A stretch of 38,056 bases of DNA from Bordetella parapertussis. GTDB taxonomy: Bacteria; Pseudomonadota; Gammaproteobacteria; Burkholderiales; SG8-41. Below the pieces are notes generated by a model that was given only the letters and a program-made list of their open reading frames with translations, had not been told where the DNA came from and made no database searches. The position numbers and the translations under genes are program-made. The stretch is from the NCBI GenBank assembly GCA_945864585.1, contig CAMBCF010000043.1, positions 1-38,056 of the forward strand. The letters are read 5' to 3'. Numbering within the stretch: position 1 is the first letter of the stretch; each line of letters begins with the position of its first letter. This document shows, in pieces, positions 1 through 9,040 of the stretch.

Positions 1-91
1 CCGCCCAATGCCGCCGCACTCGCTCATCCATCAAGGGCGCGAGCGAACGATATTTCAATTCGATCTGTCGTAGACTGCCTTCTTGTTGCAT
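1..91 (-). CDS. ISAzo13-family transposase, N-terminal fragment
   Basis: An ATG at 91 opens a frame that runs off the window edge after about 30 codons. The peptide starts MQQEGSLRQIELKY and continues with a LDER-like segment (LMDERVRRHWA). This is the characteristic opening of ISAzo13-family transposases, which usually read '...Y..L.P.LDER.RRLWAA'. The frame differs from the one that gives the fused tail of the upstream regulator. Only the extreme N-terminus is visible, with no catalytic residues, so the family call is by N-terminal resemblance. The gene would drive transposition of the element that interrupts the regulator next to it. Confidence 0.6.
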   Translation of the reverse strand, partial: MQQEGSLRQIELKYRSLAPLMDERVRRHWA

Positions 92-148
92 CCGCTATTC
101 ATAGCATATCTGACTAATATTGGATACTTTATTTTGACGCGAATCCTA
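1..148 (-). mobile_element. End of an ISAzo13-like insertion sequence (continues beyond the window)
   Basis: The first ~150 bases are AT-richer than the flanking regulator gene and contain the start of a transposase reading out of the window. The regulator reading frame loses family resemblance where this sequence begins, so the boundary is put at about 136-150. The exact terminal inverted repeat and target duplication cannot be fixed because the other end is outside the window. The family name rests on the transposase N-terminus only. Confidence 0.55.
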
Positions 149-1446
149 AAGCCGCGCGCGCCGCGCGTGCTTTGCAACTGACGCCGCGCACTGGTGGCGA
201 GCGCGGCGGTGTCGGTGGGCAGGTGGGCGCCGGCTGTGGCGTCGAGCACGGCATCGGCGTCGAGTTCGGCGCGCAACTGCTGTTCATCCACGGTTTGCCC
301 GGCGCACTTGGTGGCAAGGCGTATCACGATGTTGCGCAGCTCGCGCACATTGCCCGCAAAACCGTAGTCGAGCCACAGGGCTTGTGCGCGCGGGTCCAGC
401 GTGAACGGTTGCAGTCCCGACTGCGCTGCGTAAAACGCGCGAAAATGGTCGAGCAGCAACAACCGGTCGTCGCCCAGATCGCGCAGTGCCGGCGCCTCGA
501 TAGTGAACACCGACAGCCGGTGATACAGATCGGCGCGAAAGCGGCCGGCGCGGATTTCCTGCTTGAGATCGCGATTGGTGGCAGCGACCACGCGGGCATT
601 GGAAGTGCGGCTCTGCGTTTCACCGACGCGCTGGAACTCGCCATTTTCCAGCACACGCAGGAGTTTTGCCTGCAAATCCAGCGGCAGCTCGCCGATTTCA
701 TCCAGGATCAGGGTCGAATCGTGCGCGTCCTCGAAATAGCCTGCACGCGCCGTATCGGCGCCGGTGAAGGCGCCTTTGGCATAACCAAACAGCGTGGGCT
801 CTACCAGCGTGGGCGCAATCGCCGCGCAGTTCAGTGCATACACGTTTCGCGCGGCGCGCGCGCTGCTGTCGTGCAGTGCGCGCGCGACCAATTCCTTGCC
901 GCTGCCCGACTCGCCATGCACCAGCACCGGAAACGGCGACGGCGCGAATTGCATGATCTGGTGGCGCAGTTTTATCAGGGGCGCCGAGGTCCCCAGCAGC
1001 CGTACCGCGTCGGCGCTGGCGGTTTCGGCGGCGCTTACGCGCAGCGCCTGCAACAGCAGTTGCTTTAACCGCGGCGGATCGGCGGGTTTGGCCACGAACT
1101 CGATCGCGCCCAGGGCCCTGGCATGACGTGCGTTTGCCACGTCGTTCTGCCCCGACAGCACCACGATCTTGATCCCGGGTGCGTAAGCGAGCAGTTCCGA
1201 AATCAAATGAAACCCTTCATCGGGACGATGCGGTGTGGGCGGCAGACCCAAATCCACCAGCGCCAGCGCCGACGGTTCGGCAAGCTGTCGCAGCACGCTG
1301 CGCGCCTGGCTGCGCGACTCAGCGACGCACACATTGAAATCGCGGCTCAACATAAAATTCAGCGTATCCGCTATCAACGGATCATCGTCCACGATCAGCA
1401 GATCGGGTTTGCGCACGGGGTTGCTGAGGGTGGGCGGCGTATTCAT
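55..1446 (-). pseudogene. Sigma-54-dependent response regulator (PrsR-like), C-terminus lost to an IS
   Basis: This is a two-component regulator that would activate sigma-54 promoters. Residues 15-130 form a receiver domain with the acidic pocket D20-D22, phospho-acceptor D65 (VDLGLPP) and K120. Residues ~150-390 are an AAA+ domain with Walker A GESGSGKE (178-185), the sigma-54 contact loop GAFTGA (225-230) and Walker B LILDE (246-250). The receiver resembles PrsR, the regulator of PEP-CTERM/exosortase systems, but no prsK or exosortase gene is visible. The Fis-type helix-turn-helix expected after ~residue 430 is missing. Instead the frame continues for about 30 residues into AT-rich IS sequence and stops at 55. 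The protein may still be made, but probably cannot bind DNA specifically. Start ATG at 1446 lacks a strong ribosome-binding site. The gene lies 65 bases downstream of a Bug receptor gene on the same strand. Confidence 0.85.
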
Positions 1447-1511
1447 GGCTACACGCCAATTGTGCCAGATTTATCCTTTGAATAGGATGAGGCGTGAACG
1501 CAGTCAGCGCT

Positions 1512-2516
1512 TTATTCGGGCGCGATTTTGGCCAGCCGTACGAGTTCGCCCCAGCGTTTGATGTCGGCCTGCAGATCTTTCTGAAACTGGGCTGGCGGGT
1601 CAGCGACGGGTTGGTAGCCCGCGGCCAGAAAATAGTCGCGCAATTTCGGCACTTGCAGCGATTTTTGTATCGCGCTGTAAATTTGAGCGATAATTTTATC
1701 GGGGGTTTTCGCAGGCGCGAACCAGGCGTGCCAGCCGGTGTCCATCTGAAAGCCGCTAAGTCCGGCTTCGCCGATGGTCGGCACATCCGCCAGCGCCGCC
1801 AGCCGCTTGCCGCCGCTGTAAGCCAAAGGCCGCAACCGTTCGGTCTTGATATGCGGCATGGCGATCAACGGCGGCACCACCATCACCTGTGTTTCGCCGC
1901 CGAGCAGCGCAATCATCGCCGGCCCGGCGCCCTTGTAGGGCACGTGCAACATGTGGATGCCGGCGCGCAGGTTGAACGCTTCCGCAATCAGGTGCAACAC
2001 GTTGCCGACGCCCGGCGAACTGAAGCTGAGTTGCTGCTTTCTGGCGAGGGCGACCAATTCAGTGACTGAACGCGCCGGCAGCGATGGATGGACGGCGAGC
2101 AGTGCGCCTTGTCCCACCAGCGGATTGGTGATTGGCGTAAAGTCGCGGATCGGATCGAAGGGCAACTTCTTGTGGGTGCTCGGGTTGATCGCGAAGGCAA
2201 TCGAGATATGCATCAGGGTGTAGCCGTCAGGTGCTGCTTTCGCCACCAGATCGCTGCCGATAATGGCATTCGCCCCGCCGCGGTTATCGACGATCAGCGG
2301 CTGACCGAGAAAGCTTTCCATCTCTTTTGCCAGTGCTCTGGCGTTGGCGTCCGTCGCGCCACCGGGCGGGAACGGCATGATCAAGCGGATGGGGCGCTCA
2401 GGCCAGGCGTTAATTGCGCGTGCCGAAAGCGTCTGCGCTGTGGCGCCAGCCGCCAGCATCATGGCGCAGGACGTAAGCAAGGACATCACACACAGCAACC
2501 TGTTTCGAACGTTCAT
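1512..2516 (-). CDS. Bug-family (TctC-like) periplasmic solute-binding receptor
   Basis: This is a tripartite tricarboxylate transporter receptor of the Bug family. These periplasmic proteins bind small carboxylates or related ligands. The ATG at 2516 is preferred over an in-frame GTG at 2522 because GGGAGG sits seven bases before it. The 334-residue product is full length for the family. It has an N-terminal hydrophobic signal peptide (about residues 5-30), the early strand-loop PIRLIMPFPPGGATD, the DNRGGANAIIGSD segment, the HVPYKGAGPA motif and a C-terminal lobe. No TctA or TctB membrane subunit is nearby, so it is an orphan receptor, as is common in Betaproteobacteria. It shares a strand with the truncated regulator downstream and a broken Bug gene upstream. 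The ligand cannot be predicted. Confidence 0.9.
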   Translation of the reverse strand: MNVRNRLLCVMSLLTSCAMMLAAGATAQTLSARAINAWPERPIRLIMPFPPGGATDANARALAKEMESFLGQPLIVDNRGGANAIIGSDLVAKAAPDGYTLMHISIAFAINPSTHKKLPFDPIRDFTPITNPLVGQGALLAVHPSLPARSVTELVALARKQQLSFSSPGVGNVLHLIAEAFNLRAGIHMLHVPYKGAGPAMIALLGGETQVMVVPPLIAMPHIKTERLRPLAYSGGKRLAALADVPTIGEAGLSGFQMDTGWHAWFAPAKTPDKIIAQIYSAIQKSLQVPKLRDYFLAAGYQPVADPPAQFQKDLQADIKRWGELVRLAKIAPE

Positions 2517-2537
2517 TGTCACGCCTCCCGTAGCTGC

Positions 2538-2828
2538 TTAGTTGACGTCGCGCGGCATACGCGCGTCGATGGCGACCTTGGTCCACTTGGCGATCTCGGC
2601 CGGGATGATTTTGCGCATTTCGTCGGGGGTCTTGATTTCGATTACGCTCTCGCCCCAGGCCTGACTCAGATGGGTGCCCACCATGCGCGCCAGAATATCG
2701 TTGGTGCCGCCGGGCGAAAACGGAACGATCAGGCGTATCGGTTTGGCAGGATAGGCCTGCGCCCGCACGGCAGCCGGCAGCACAACTACCAGAGCTGCAA
2801 TCAGCGCACGCATCAGCGACGTAAACAT
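2538..2828 (-). pseudogene. Bug-family receptor remnant with internal deletion
   Basis: A 96-residue frame starts at ATG 2828 behind a strong GGAGGAG site. Its first ~60 residues are a normal Bug receptor N-terminus: a signal peptide ending in VRA, then YPAKPIRLIVPFSPGG. Its last ~30 residues (TPDEMRKIIPAEIAKWTKV) match the C-terminal helix of the same family. About 220 central residues, including the ligand-binding lobes, are missing, and the join is in frame after GESVIEIK. It is therefore an internally deleted Bug gene that cannot form a binding cleft. It lies just upstream of the intact Bug gene at 1512-2516, and the pair may once have been tandem paralogues. Confidence 0.75.
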
Positions 2829-2842
2829 GGGCTCCTCCAAAT

Positions 2843-3574
2843 TTAAGCGAGCGCGTCCTGCGCCAGCAGTGACATAAACGCCTGCTCCATGGCGCCGGCA
2901 TTTTGCGTGCGCATGAGTTCAACCGGTGTGCCGGCGAAGCGCAGTTTGCCGCCGTCGATGACCGCGACGCGGCCGCACATTTCTTCGACATCGGCGAGCG
3001 CGTGTGAAGTAAAGAAAATGGTTTTGCCTTCTTGGTGCAGGGATTTCAGTTTGCGCTTGAGCAGGATGCGCGCGCGCGGGTCGAGTCCGCTGGTGGGTTC
3101 GTCAAGGATGTAGAGGTCTTTGCGCGACAGCACGCACGCGGCCAGCCCCAGTTTTTGATTCATGCCTTTGGAGTAGGCGCGCACCGGCTTGTCGAGGGCC
3201 GCCACTGCGAGATCGAGTTCCTGCAGCACCGCGGCGGCGGCGTTTTCCTGGTACGTAGTGCGGTGCATTTTGGCCATGTATTGCAAAAAGTCGCGACCGG
3301 TCAGATAGTGGGGCGGGTTAAAGCGCTCAGGCAAATACGCCAGCCGGGCGCGCGCTTTGGTGTGACGATGCGCTACGCCAAAAATTTCGATAGTGCCGCG
3401 GTTCGGCTCGCAAAAATCAAGCAGGCATTTAATCACCGTGGTTTTGCCCGCGCCATTGGCGCCGACCAGCCCGAAGCATTCCCCGGCGTCAATTTGCAAG
3501 GTGAACGCAGCGAGCGCATCCGCGCCTGCATAGGCCTTGCACACACTTTGAAACTGCAATGCGGGAACGCTCAT
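2843..3574 (-). CDS. ABC transporter ATP-binding protein (ABC-2 type, orphan)
   Basis: This is a cytoplasmic ATPase of an ABC-2-type exporter. The chosen ATG (3574) follows GGAGAGG closely, giving 243 residues starting MSVPALQF; a longer upstream start adds 12 unlikely residues. Walker A is GANGAGKTT, the signature region reads YSKGMNQKLGLA, Walker B is LYILDEPTSGLDP and the H-loop is TSHALAD. The best match is the NosF/CcmA/Nod-type ATPase group. No partner permease lies next to it: the upstream side is the divergent mla operon and the downstream side the Bug remnant. In related genomes an ABC-2 ATPase and permease pair often sits near mla and ibaG, so this may be the surviving half of that pair. 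Substrate unknown. Confidence 0.85.
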   Translation of the reverse strand: MSVPALQFQSVCKAYAGADALAAFTLQIDAGECFGLVGANGAGKTTVIKCLLDFCEPNRGTIEIFGVAHRHTKARARLAYLPERFNPPHYLTGRDFLQYMAKMHRTTYQENAAAAVLQELDLAVAALDKPVRAYSKGMNQKLGLAACVLSRKDLYILDEPTSGLDPRARILLKRKLKSLHQEGKTIFFTSHALADVEEMCGRVAVIDGGKLRFAGTPVELMRTQNAGAMEQAFMSLLAQDALA

Positions 3575-3637
3575 GCAACCTCTCCGGTTAATCCGGCGTG
3601 ATTTTGGCACATCGGCGTGTGTCCGGTGGCGCCTGCA

Positions 3638-3666
3638 TTGTGATTCGTCTATCGAGCCGCTAAACT
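3638..3666 (+). promoter_or_regulatory. Predicted sigma-70 promoter of the mla operon
   Basis: TTGTGA (3638-3643) and TAAACT (3661-3666) are separated by 17 bases in the divergent gap between the ABC ATPase and mlaF. Each hexamer matches four of six consensus positions. Transcription would start near 3673, about 40 bases before the mlaF start. Prediction by eye only. Confidence 0.35.
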
Positions 3667-3711
3667 CCCCACCTCAGTCAATATTGCAGCCAGCACGCTC
3701 CGGATTTTGCA

Positions 3712-4527
3712 GTGAACCATAAAAACATAATTGAAATCAAAGACTTAAGCTTCGCCTATGGCACGCGTCCGATACTCGCCGGCATCAACATGTCGATTCC
3801 GCGCGGGTCGACGGTGGCGATCATGGGTATCAGTGGTTCAGGCAAGACCACGTTGTTGCGGCTCATCGCCGGCGTGATGCAGGCGCAGCAAGGTGAGGTA
3901 TGGGTCGATGGCGTGCTGGTGAGTAAGCTCGATACCGCGGGTATTTACCGTTTGCGGCGGCGGCTGGGCATGATGTTTCAGTTTGGCGCGCTGTTTACCG
4001 ATCTGTCGGTGTTCGACAACGTGGCGTTTCAGATGCGCGAACACACCGATTTGTCCGAGACCATGATACGTGATCTGGTGCTGATGAAGTTGCACGCGGT
4101 GGGTTTGCGCGGGGCGCACGCGTTGATGCCGTCGGCGCTGTCGGGCGGCATGTCGCGGCGCGTGGCGCTGGCGCGCGCGATTGCGCTGGATCCGCTGCTG
4201 ATGCTCTACGATGAGCCGTTTACCGGCCTTGATCCTATCGCCATGGGCGTGATCAGTAATCTCATTAAGGAACTGAACGCGGCCCTGGGCGCGACCTCGA
4301 TTGTGGTGACGCATGACGTACATGAGGCACTCGGAGTGGTGGACTACGTGTACTATCTGGCCGATGGAAAAATGGTTGCCCACGGCACGCCCGATCAAAT
4401 CCGCAATTCGACCGATCCGCTGGTGCGCCAGTTCGTGTATGGCGAATTCGACGGGCCGGTGGCCTATCAATACCCCGGCCGCAAGCTGGTTGACGATATG
4501 AGACTGAACGCCGGAGTGGGCAACTAG
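3712..4527 (+). CDS. mlaF: MlaF, ATP-binding subunit of the phospholipid transporter
   Basis: MlaF is the ATPase of the MlaFEDB inner-membrane complex, which moves phospholipids between the inner membrane and MlaC to keep the outer membrane asymmetric. The 271-residue product has Walker [10 protein letters not shown] (39-47), the Mla-typical [20 protein letters not shown] segment, signature [14 protein letters not shown] and Walker [15 protein letters not shown]. The REHT...[11 protein letters not shown] stretch and the tail with [10 protein letters not shown] are specific to MlaF rather than other ABC ATPases. Translation appears to start at GTG 3712, with a poor ribosome-binding site. It is the first gene of a tight five-gene operon, and its TAG stop overlaps the GTG start of mlaE. 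Confidence 0.95.
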   Translation: MNHKNIIEIKDLSFAYGTRPILAGINMSIPRGSTVAIMGISGSGKTTLLRLIAGVMQAQQGEVWVDGVLVSKLDTAGIYRLRRRLGMMFQFGALFTDLSVFDNVAFQMREHTDLSETMIRDLVLMKLHAVGLRGAHALMPSALSGGMSRRVALARAIALDPLLMLYDEPFTGLDPIAMGVISNLIKELNAALGATSIVVTHDVHEALGVVDYVYYLADGKMVAHGTPDQIRNSTDPLVRQFVYGEFDGPVAYQYPGRKLVDDMRLNAGVGN

Positions 4528-5321
4528 TGTCCATACACAAGGGATTTTCGATACGCAGCATCGGCGCGACTACCATCGATAACGTGTTGCGGCTGGGTTA
4601 CGCCACGCGTTTTATCGCTCGCACCATCGCAAGTTCGGGCGCCAGCCTGCGCCGCCCGCGGTTGGTGATCCGCGAACTGTATTTCACCGGCGTGCTGTCG
4701 CTGATTATTATTCTGGTGTCGGGTTTGTTCGTCGGCATGGTGCTGGGTTTTCAGGGCTATCACACGCTGCAGACCTACGGTTCCGAATCCGCGCTGGGGG
4801 TGCTGGTCGCCCTGTCTCTGGTGCGCGAATTGGGGCCGGTGGTGGCTGCATTGTTGTTCGCCAGCCGCGCCGGTTCGGCGATGACGGCGGAGATCGGGTT
4901 GATGAAAGCCACCGAGCAATTGTCGGCGATGGAAATGATGGCGGTTGATCCAATTGCGCGCGTGGTGGCGCCGCGCTTCTGGGCGGGCGTGATTTCGATG
5001 CCGCTGCTGGCGGCGATGTTCAGCGCGATGGGCGTGTTCGGCGGTTATCTGGTGGGCGTGGTGTTGATCGGCGTGGACGAAGGCTCGTTCTGGTCGCAGA
5101 TGCAAAGCGCGGTGGATTTCCGCGAGGACATCCTGAACGGTGTCATCAAAAGCGTGGTGTTCGGTTTTGCCGTGACCTGGATTTCGCTGTTTGAAGGCTA
5201 CGATGCGCCGCCGACGGCGGAGGGTGTTTCGGGCGCGACCACACGCACGGTGGTGACCTCGTCGCTGGCGATACTGGCGCTGGATTTCTTGTTAACCGCA
5301 TTAATGTTTCGGGGGGTGTGA
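4527..5321 (+). CDS. mlaE: MlaE, permease subunit of the phospholipid transporter
   Basis: This is the integral membrane subunit of the Mla ABC transporter (MlaE/YrbE family). The 264-residue product has an amphipathic N-terminus and about five hydrophobic segments, with the family core [25 protein letters not shown] followed by [13 protein letters not shown]; the EIG and MKATEQ region is the family hallmark that contacts the ATPase. It starts at GTG 4527, sharing its first base with the mlaF stop codon, so the two are translationally coupled. Its stop overlaps the start of mlaD. Length and motifs are normal for the family. Confidence 0.95.
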   Translation: MSIHKGFSIRSIGATTIDNVLRLGYATRFIARTIASSGASLRRPRLVIRELYFTGVLSLIIILVSGLFVGMVLGFQGYHTLQTYGSESALGVLVALSLVRELGPVVAALLFASRAGSAMTAEIGLMKATEQLSAMEMMAVDPIARVVAPRFWAGVISMPLLAAMFSAMGVFGGYLVGVVLIGVDEGSFWSQMQSAVDFREDILNGVIKSVVFGFAVTWISLFEGYDAPPTAEGVSGATTRTVVTSSLAILALDFLLTALMFRGV

Positions 5322-5791
5322 TGCAACGCGCGACGCTTGATCTTTGGGTGGGACTATTCGTGATCGCCGGCATAGGCGCGCTGCTGGTGCTGGCGATGAA
5401 AGTGGGCAATATGAGCGGCATCGGCGGGGGTGAAACTTACGTGCTGTCGGCGAATTTCGATAACATCGGCGGACTTAAGCCGCGCGCGCCGGTCAAAAGC
5501 GCCGGCGTGGTGGTCGGGCGCGTTTCGTCGATTCAGTTTGACAACGAAAAATTCGCCGCGCGGGTGACACTGAATATCGAAAAAACCTACAAGTTTCCCA
5601 AGGACACCAGCGCCTCGATACTGACTGCGGGTTTGCTCGGCGAACAATACATCGGCCTTGAAGGCGGCGGCGATACCGTGAACCTCAATTCCGGGGAACG
5701 CATCAAGCAAACGCAGTCGGCGGTGGTGCTGGAAAAATTAATCGGGCAATTTCTCTACAGCAAGGCCGCGGAAGGCGGCGATAAAAAATAA
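5321..5791 (+). CDS. mlaD: MlaD, MCE-domain subunit of the phospholipid transporter
   Basis: MlaD forms a hexameric ring anchored in the inner membrane and projecting into the periplasm, through which lipid passes. The 156-residue product has one N-terminal transmembrane segment (about residues 6-28, LWVGLFVIAGIGALLVLAMKV) and a single MCE domain (about 38-115) with the usual ANFDNIGGLKPRAPVKSAGVVVG segment and LLGEQYIGLEGG. The start is taken as ATG 5321, overlapping the mlaE stop as TGATG; a GTG one codon upstream is also possible. The C-terminal extension is short. In many Betaproteobacteria mlaA follows mlaD, but here mlaC follows directly. Confidence 0.93.
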   Translation: MQRATLDLWVGLFVIAGIGALLVLAMKVGNMSGIGGGETYVLSANFDNIGGLKPRAPVKSAGVVVGRVSSIQFDNEKFAARVTLNIEKTYKFPKDTSASILTAGLLGEQYIGLEGGGDTVNLNSGERIKQTQSAVVLEKLIGQFLYSKAAEGGDKK

Positions 5792-5818
5792 GCGCGCAGG
5801 GCAAGACTTGGAGCAATC

Positions 5819-6439
5819 ATGAAAAATATATGTAACTATCTGTTTTTATTGTGTTTGTTAATTTCCCCCATGGCGCAGGCGCAGACTCTGGGGCCGCATG
5901 CGCTGGCGCGCTCGGTGACCGATGACGTGCTGGCGGTGATACGCGCCGACAAAGAGTTGCAGGCGGGCAACCAGCGCAAGGTGCTCGAACTGGTGGAGGC
6001 TAAAGTGCTGCCACATTTCAACTTCGCGATGATGACGCAGCTGGCGATGGGCCGCAATTGGCGCCAGGCCAGCGCCGAGCAGCAGAAGCGCCTGACCGCT
6101 GAATTTCGCACGCTGCTGGTGCGCACCTACACCACGGCGCTTACCCAGTACCGCAATCAGACGGTGGAATACAAACCCCTGCGCGAGGCGGCGGGCGACA
6201 CTGAGGTGGTGGTGTATTCGCTGATCAAGCAGCCCAGCGGCGCGCCGATAGCGGTGGATTACAGCATGGAGAAAACCGACGGCGGCTGGAAGGTCTACAA
6301 CATGAAGATCGAAGGCATCAGCCTGGTCGAAAACTATCGCAACACGTTTAACACGGAAATCCAGAAAAACGGCGTGGACGGGCTGATCAAGGCGCTGGCG
6401 GATAAAAACCGCGGCAGCGCGCAGGTGACGCAAAAATGA
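5819..6439 (+). CDS. mlaC: MlaC, periplasmic phospholipid-binding protein
   Basis: MlaC shuttles phospholipid between the outer-membrane MlaA complex and inner-membrane MlaFEDB. The 206-residue product starts at ATG 5819 behind GGAG. It has a Sec signal peptide of about 20 residues (hydrophobic FLLCLLISPMAQA, cleavage after AQA) followed by the MlaC/Ttg2D fold: VLPHFNFAMMTQLAMGRNW near residue 65, then an FRTLLVRTYTTAL helix and the DGGWKVYNMKIEGISLVENYR segment near the C-terminus. It overlaps mlaB by the ATGA motif and lies 27 bases after mlaD. Everything is typical for the family. Confidence 0.93.
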   Translation: MKNICNYLFLLCLLISPMAQAQTLGPHALARSVTDDVLAVIRADKELQAGNQRKVLELVEAKVLPHFNFAMMTQLAMGRNWRQASAEQQKRLTAEFRTLLVRTYTTALTQYRNQTVEYKPLREAAGDTEVVVYSLIKQPSGAPIAVDYSMEKTDGGWKVYNMKIEGISLVENYRNTFNTEIQKNGVDGLIKALADKNRGSAQVTQK

Positions 6440-6720
6440 TCGCGCTGGACGGCGCAGGCGGGCGCGCAACGCTCAGTGGGCCGCTCACACTGGCCAACGT
6501 GAACGCCGTGCTGGAAGAGGGCGGGCGCGTGTTCAAGGCGCCTGCGCTTACGCTCGATCTGGCTGGCGTGACGGAGGTCGATTCCACCGCGGTGAGCCTG
6601 TTGCTTGAATGGCGGCGTGCGGCGCAGCGTGAAAAGCGCAAGCTCGATTTTGTGAATTATCCAGCCAATCTCAAGAGCTTGATCCAGTTGTATGGTGTGA
6701 CTGATTTGCTGGCCATTTGA
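6436..6720 (+). CDS. mlaB: MlaB, STAS-domain subunit of the phospholipid transporter
   Basis: This small cytoplasmic STAS-domain protein binds MlaF and stabilises the transporter. The 94-residue product begins at ATG 6436, overlapping the mlaC stop (ATGA). The STAS core is visible: an N-terminal strand region with LSGPLTLANV, then LTLDLAGVTEVDSTAVSLLLEW (about 40-60), which contains the conserved D-S-T/S loop, followed by an LDFVNYPANLKSLIQLYGV helix. The remainder matches MlaB length and position as the last gene of the mla operon. Four bases separate it from ibaG, so they probably share a transcript. Confidence 0.88.
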   Translation: MIALDGAGGRATLSGPLTLANVNAVLEEGGRVFKAPALTLDLAGVTEVDSTAVSLLLEWRRAAQREKRKLDFVNYPANLKSLIQLYGVTDLLAI

Positions 6721-6724
6721 GGAA

Positions 6725-6967
6725 ATGAACATGACGACGCCCGAACAACTCCAGGGTTATATTCAGAACGGCATGCCATGTGAGCATGTGGCAGTGACCG
6801 GCGATGGCGCCCATTTCGAAGCTGTCATCGTCAGCGCGCTGTTTCGTGAGAAATCGCGCGTGCAGCGGCATCAAATCGTCTACCAGGCGCTCGGTGACCG
6901 CATGCGCGAGGAAATTCACGCGCTGTCGATGCAGACGCTGACGCCCGAAGACTGGGCTGCGCGCTAG
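6725..6967 (+). CDS. ibaG: IbaG, BolA-family protein
   Basis: This is an 80-residue BolA/IbaG (YrbA) family protein. Family members bind [2Fe-2S] clusters together with monothiol glutaredoxins and influence iron and envelope homeostasis. The BolA fold is visible: an N-terminal helix, VAVTGDGAHFEAVIVSALF, RVQRHQIVYQALGDRM (the conserved R..RH..VY segment) and a final helix with EEIHALSMQTLTPEDW. The His in RHQ is the usual cluster-ligand candidate. ATG 6725 follows GAGGAA. Its position between mlaB and murA is the classic proteobacterial arrangement (yrbA-murA). Confidence 0.92.
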   Translation: MNMTTPEQLQGYIQNGMPCEHVAVTGDGAHFEAVIVSALFREKSRVQRHQIVYQALGDRMREEIHALSMQTLTPEDWAAR

Positions 6968-6983
6968 CAGTTCAAGTGCTTAA

Positions 6984-7060
6984 CCGCAAAGACGCAAAAG
7001 CGCAAAGGTTTCGCAAAGAAATTCTTTGCGGCTGTTCTTTGCGCCTTTGCGTCTTTGCGG
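6984..7060. repeat. Intergenic inverted repeat upstream of murA
   Basis: Arms at 6984-7007 and 7037-7060 are complementary in 23 of 24 positions, based on the phrase CCGCAAAGACGCAAA. Inside lies a second hairpin, CGCAAAGAA (7012-7020) with TTCTTTGCG (7022-7030). The element fills most of the 107-base gap between ibaG and murA and ends 14 bases before the murA start. It could fold as an RNA or act as a REP-like element. No transposase is associated here. Confidence 0.85.
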
Positions 7061-7071
7061 TGAGCGGTTAA

Positions 7072-8337
<1,266 letters not shown>

Positions 8338-8402
8338 CTGGGGCCCTACGACCGGGCTTCTTGCGGTAAAATATTGTTTTGATTGAAGCTTTTCCGCCTG
8401 CT

Positions 8403-9038
8403 GTGATTACCATTGCGCTCTCCAAGGGCCGTATCTTTGACGAAACCCTGCCGCTGCTTGACGCGGCGGGCATACGCACGGCAGAAGATCCCGACACATC
8501 GCGCAAGCTGATTCTTCGCACCAACCAGCGTGATGTGCGGTTGATTATTGTGCGCGCGTCCGACGTGCCGACGTATGTGCAATACGGCGGCGCCGACATG
8601 GGCGTCGCCGGCAAGGATGTGCTGGACGAGCAGGGCGGGCAGGGTTTGTACCAACCGCTCGATCTGGGCATCGCGCGCTGCCGCATGGTGGTGGCGGTGC
8701 GTGACGGTTTCGATTATCAGGGCGCGGTGAAGCAGGGCGCGCGGTTGAGGGTGGCGACCAAATACGTGCAGACGGCGCGCGAGCATTTCGCCACCAAAGG
8801 CGTGCATGTTGATCTGATCAAGCTTTATGGTTCGATGGAGCTGGCGCCACTGGTGGGCCTGGCCGATGCGATTGTGGATCTGGTGAGCACCGGCAGTACC
8901 TTGAAAGCGAATCATCTGGTGGCAGTGGAGGAAATTGCTGCCGTGAGTTCGCGTCTGATCGTGAACCCTGCGGCGTTGAAGTTAAAGCGCAAGGCGCTGC
9001 AGCCGATACTGGATGCGTTTGCCAGGGCCGTGGGCTAG
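8403..9038 (+). CDS. hisG: ATP phosphoribosyltransferase catalytic subunit (short form)
   Basis: HisG condenses ATP with PRPP, the first step of histidine synthesis. The product is about 211 residues, the short form without the C-terminal regulatory ACT-like domain. Short HisG works with HisZ, which is not encoded in this window. GTG 8403 gives the usual N-terminus ([19 protein letters not shown]); an upstream TTG at 8379 would add eight residues not typical of the family. Neither start has a good ribosome-binding site. Recognisable blocks are [23 protein letters not shown] and [14 protein letters not shown], the latter forming the PRPP-binding loop. It is 65 bases after murA and two bases before hisD. 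Confidence 0.93.
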   Translation: MITIALSKGRIFDETLPLLDAAGIRTAEDPDTSRKLILRTNQRDVRLIIVRASDVPTYVQYGGADMGVAGKDVLDEQGGQGLYQPLDLGIARCRMVVAVRDGFDYQGAVKQGARLRVATKYVQTAREHFATKGVHVDLIKLYGSMELAPLVGLADAIVDLVSTGSTLKANHLVAVEEIAAVSSRLIVNPAALKLKRKALQPILDAFARAVG

Positions 9039-9040
9039 TC

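Noticed and set aside
172-1068. Long open frame on the plus strand opposite the sigma-54 regulator
   Set aside because: It is a GC-rich shadow of the regulator gene. Its product has no domain resemblance, whereas the minus strand has every AAA+ motif.
1447-1475. Possible sigma-54 promoter (TGGCACAATTGGC) upstream of the regulator
   Set aside because: The GG and GC dinucleotides are eight bases apart rather than the required ten, and the -12 TTGC is missing.
2410-2991. Long minus-strand frame across the Bug remnant and ABC gene
   Set aside because: It is out of frame with both recognisable proteins, and the translated product resembles no family.
8379-8402. Eight-residue N-terminal extension of HisG from TTG 8379
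   Set aside because: Family members start at the [11 protein letters not shown] segment, and TTG has no better ribosome-binding site than GTG 8403.
8338-8402. Histidine leader-peptide attenuator upstream of hisG
   Set aside because: The 65-base gap has no run of His codons and no terminator/antiterminator pair.
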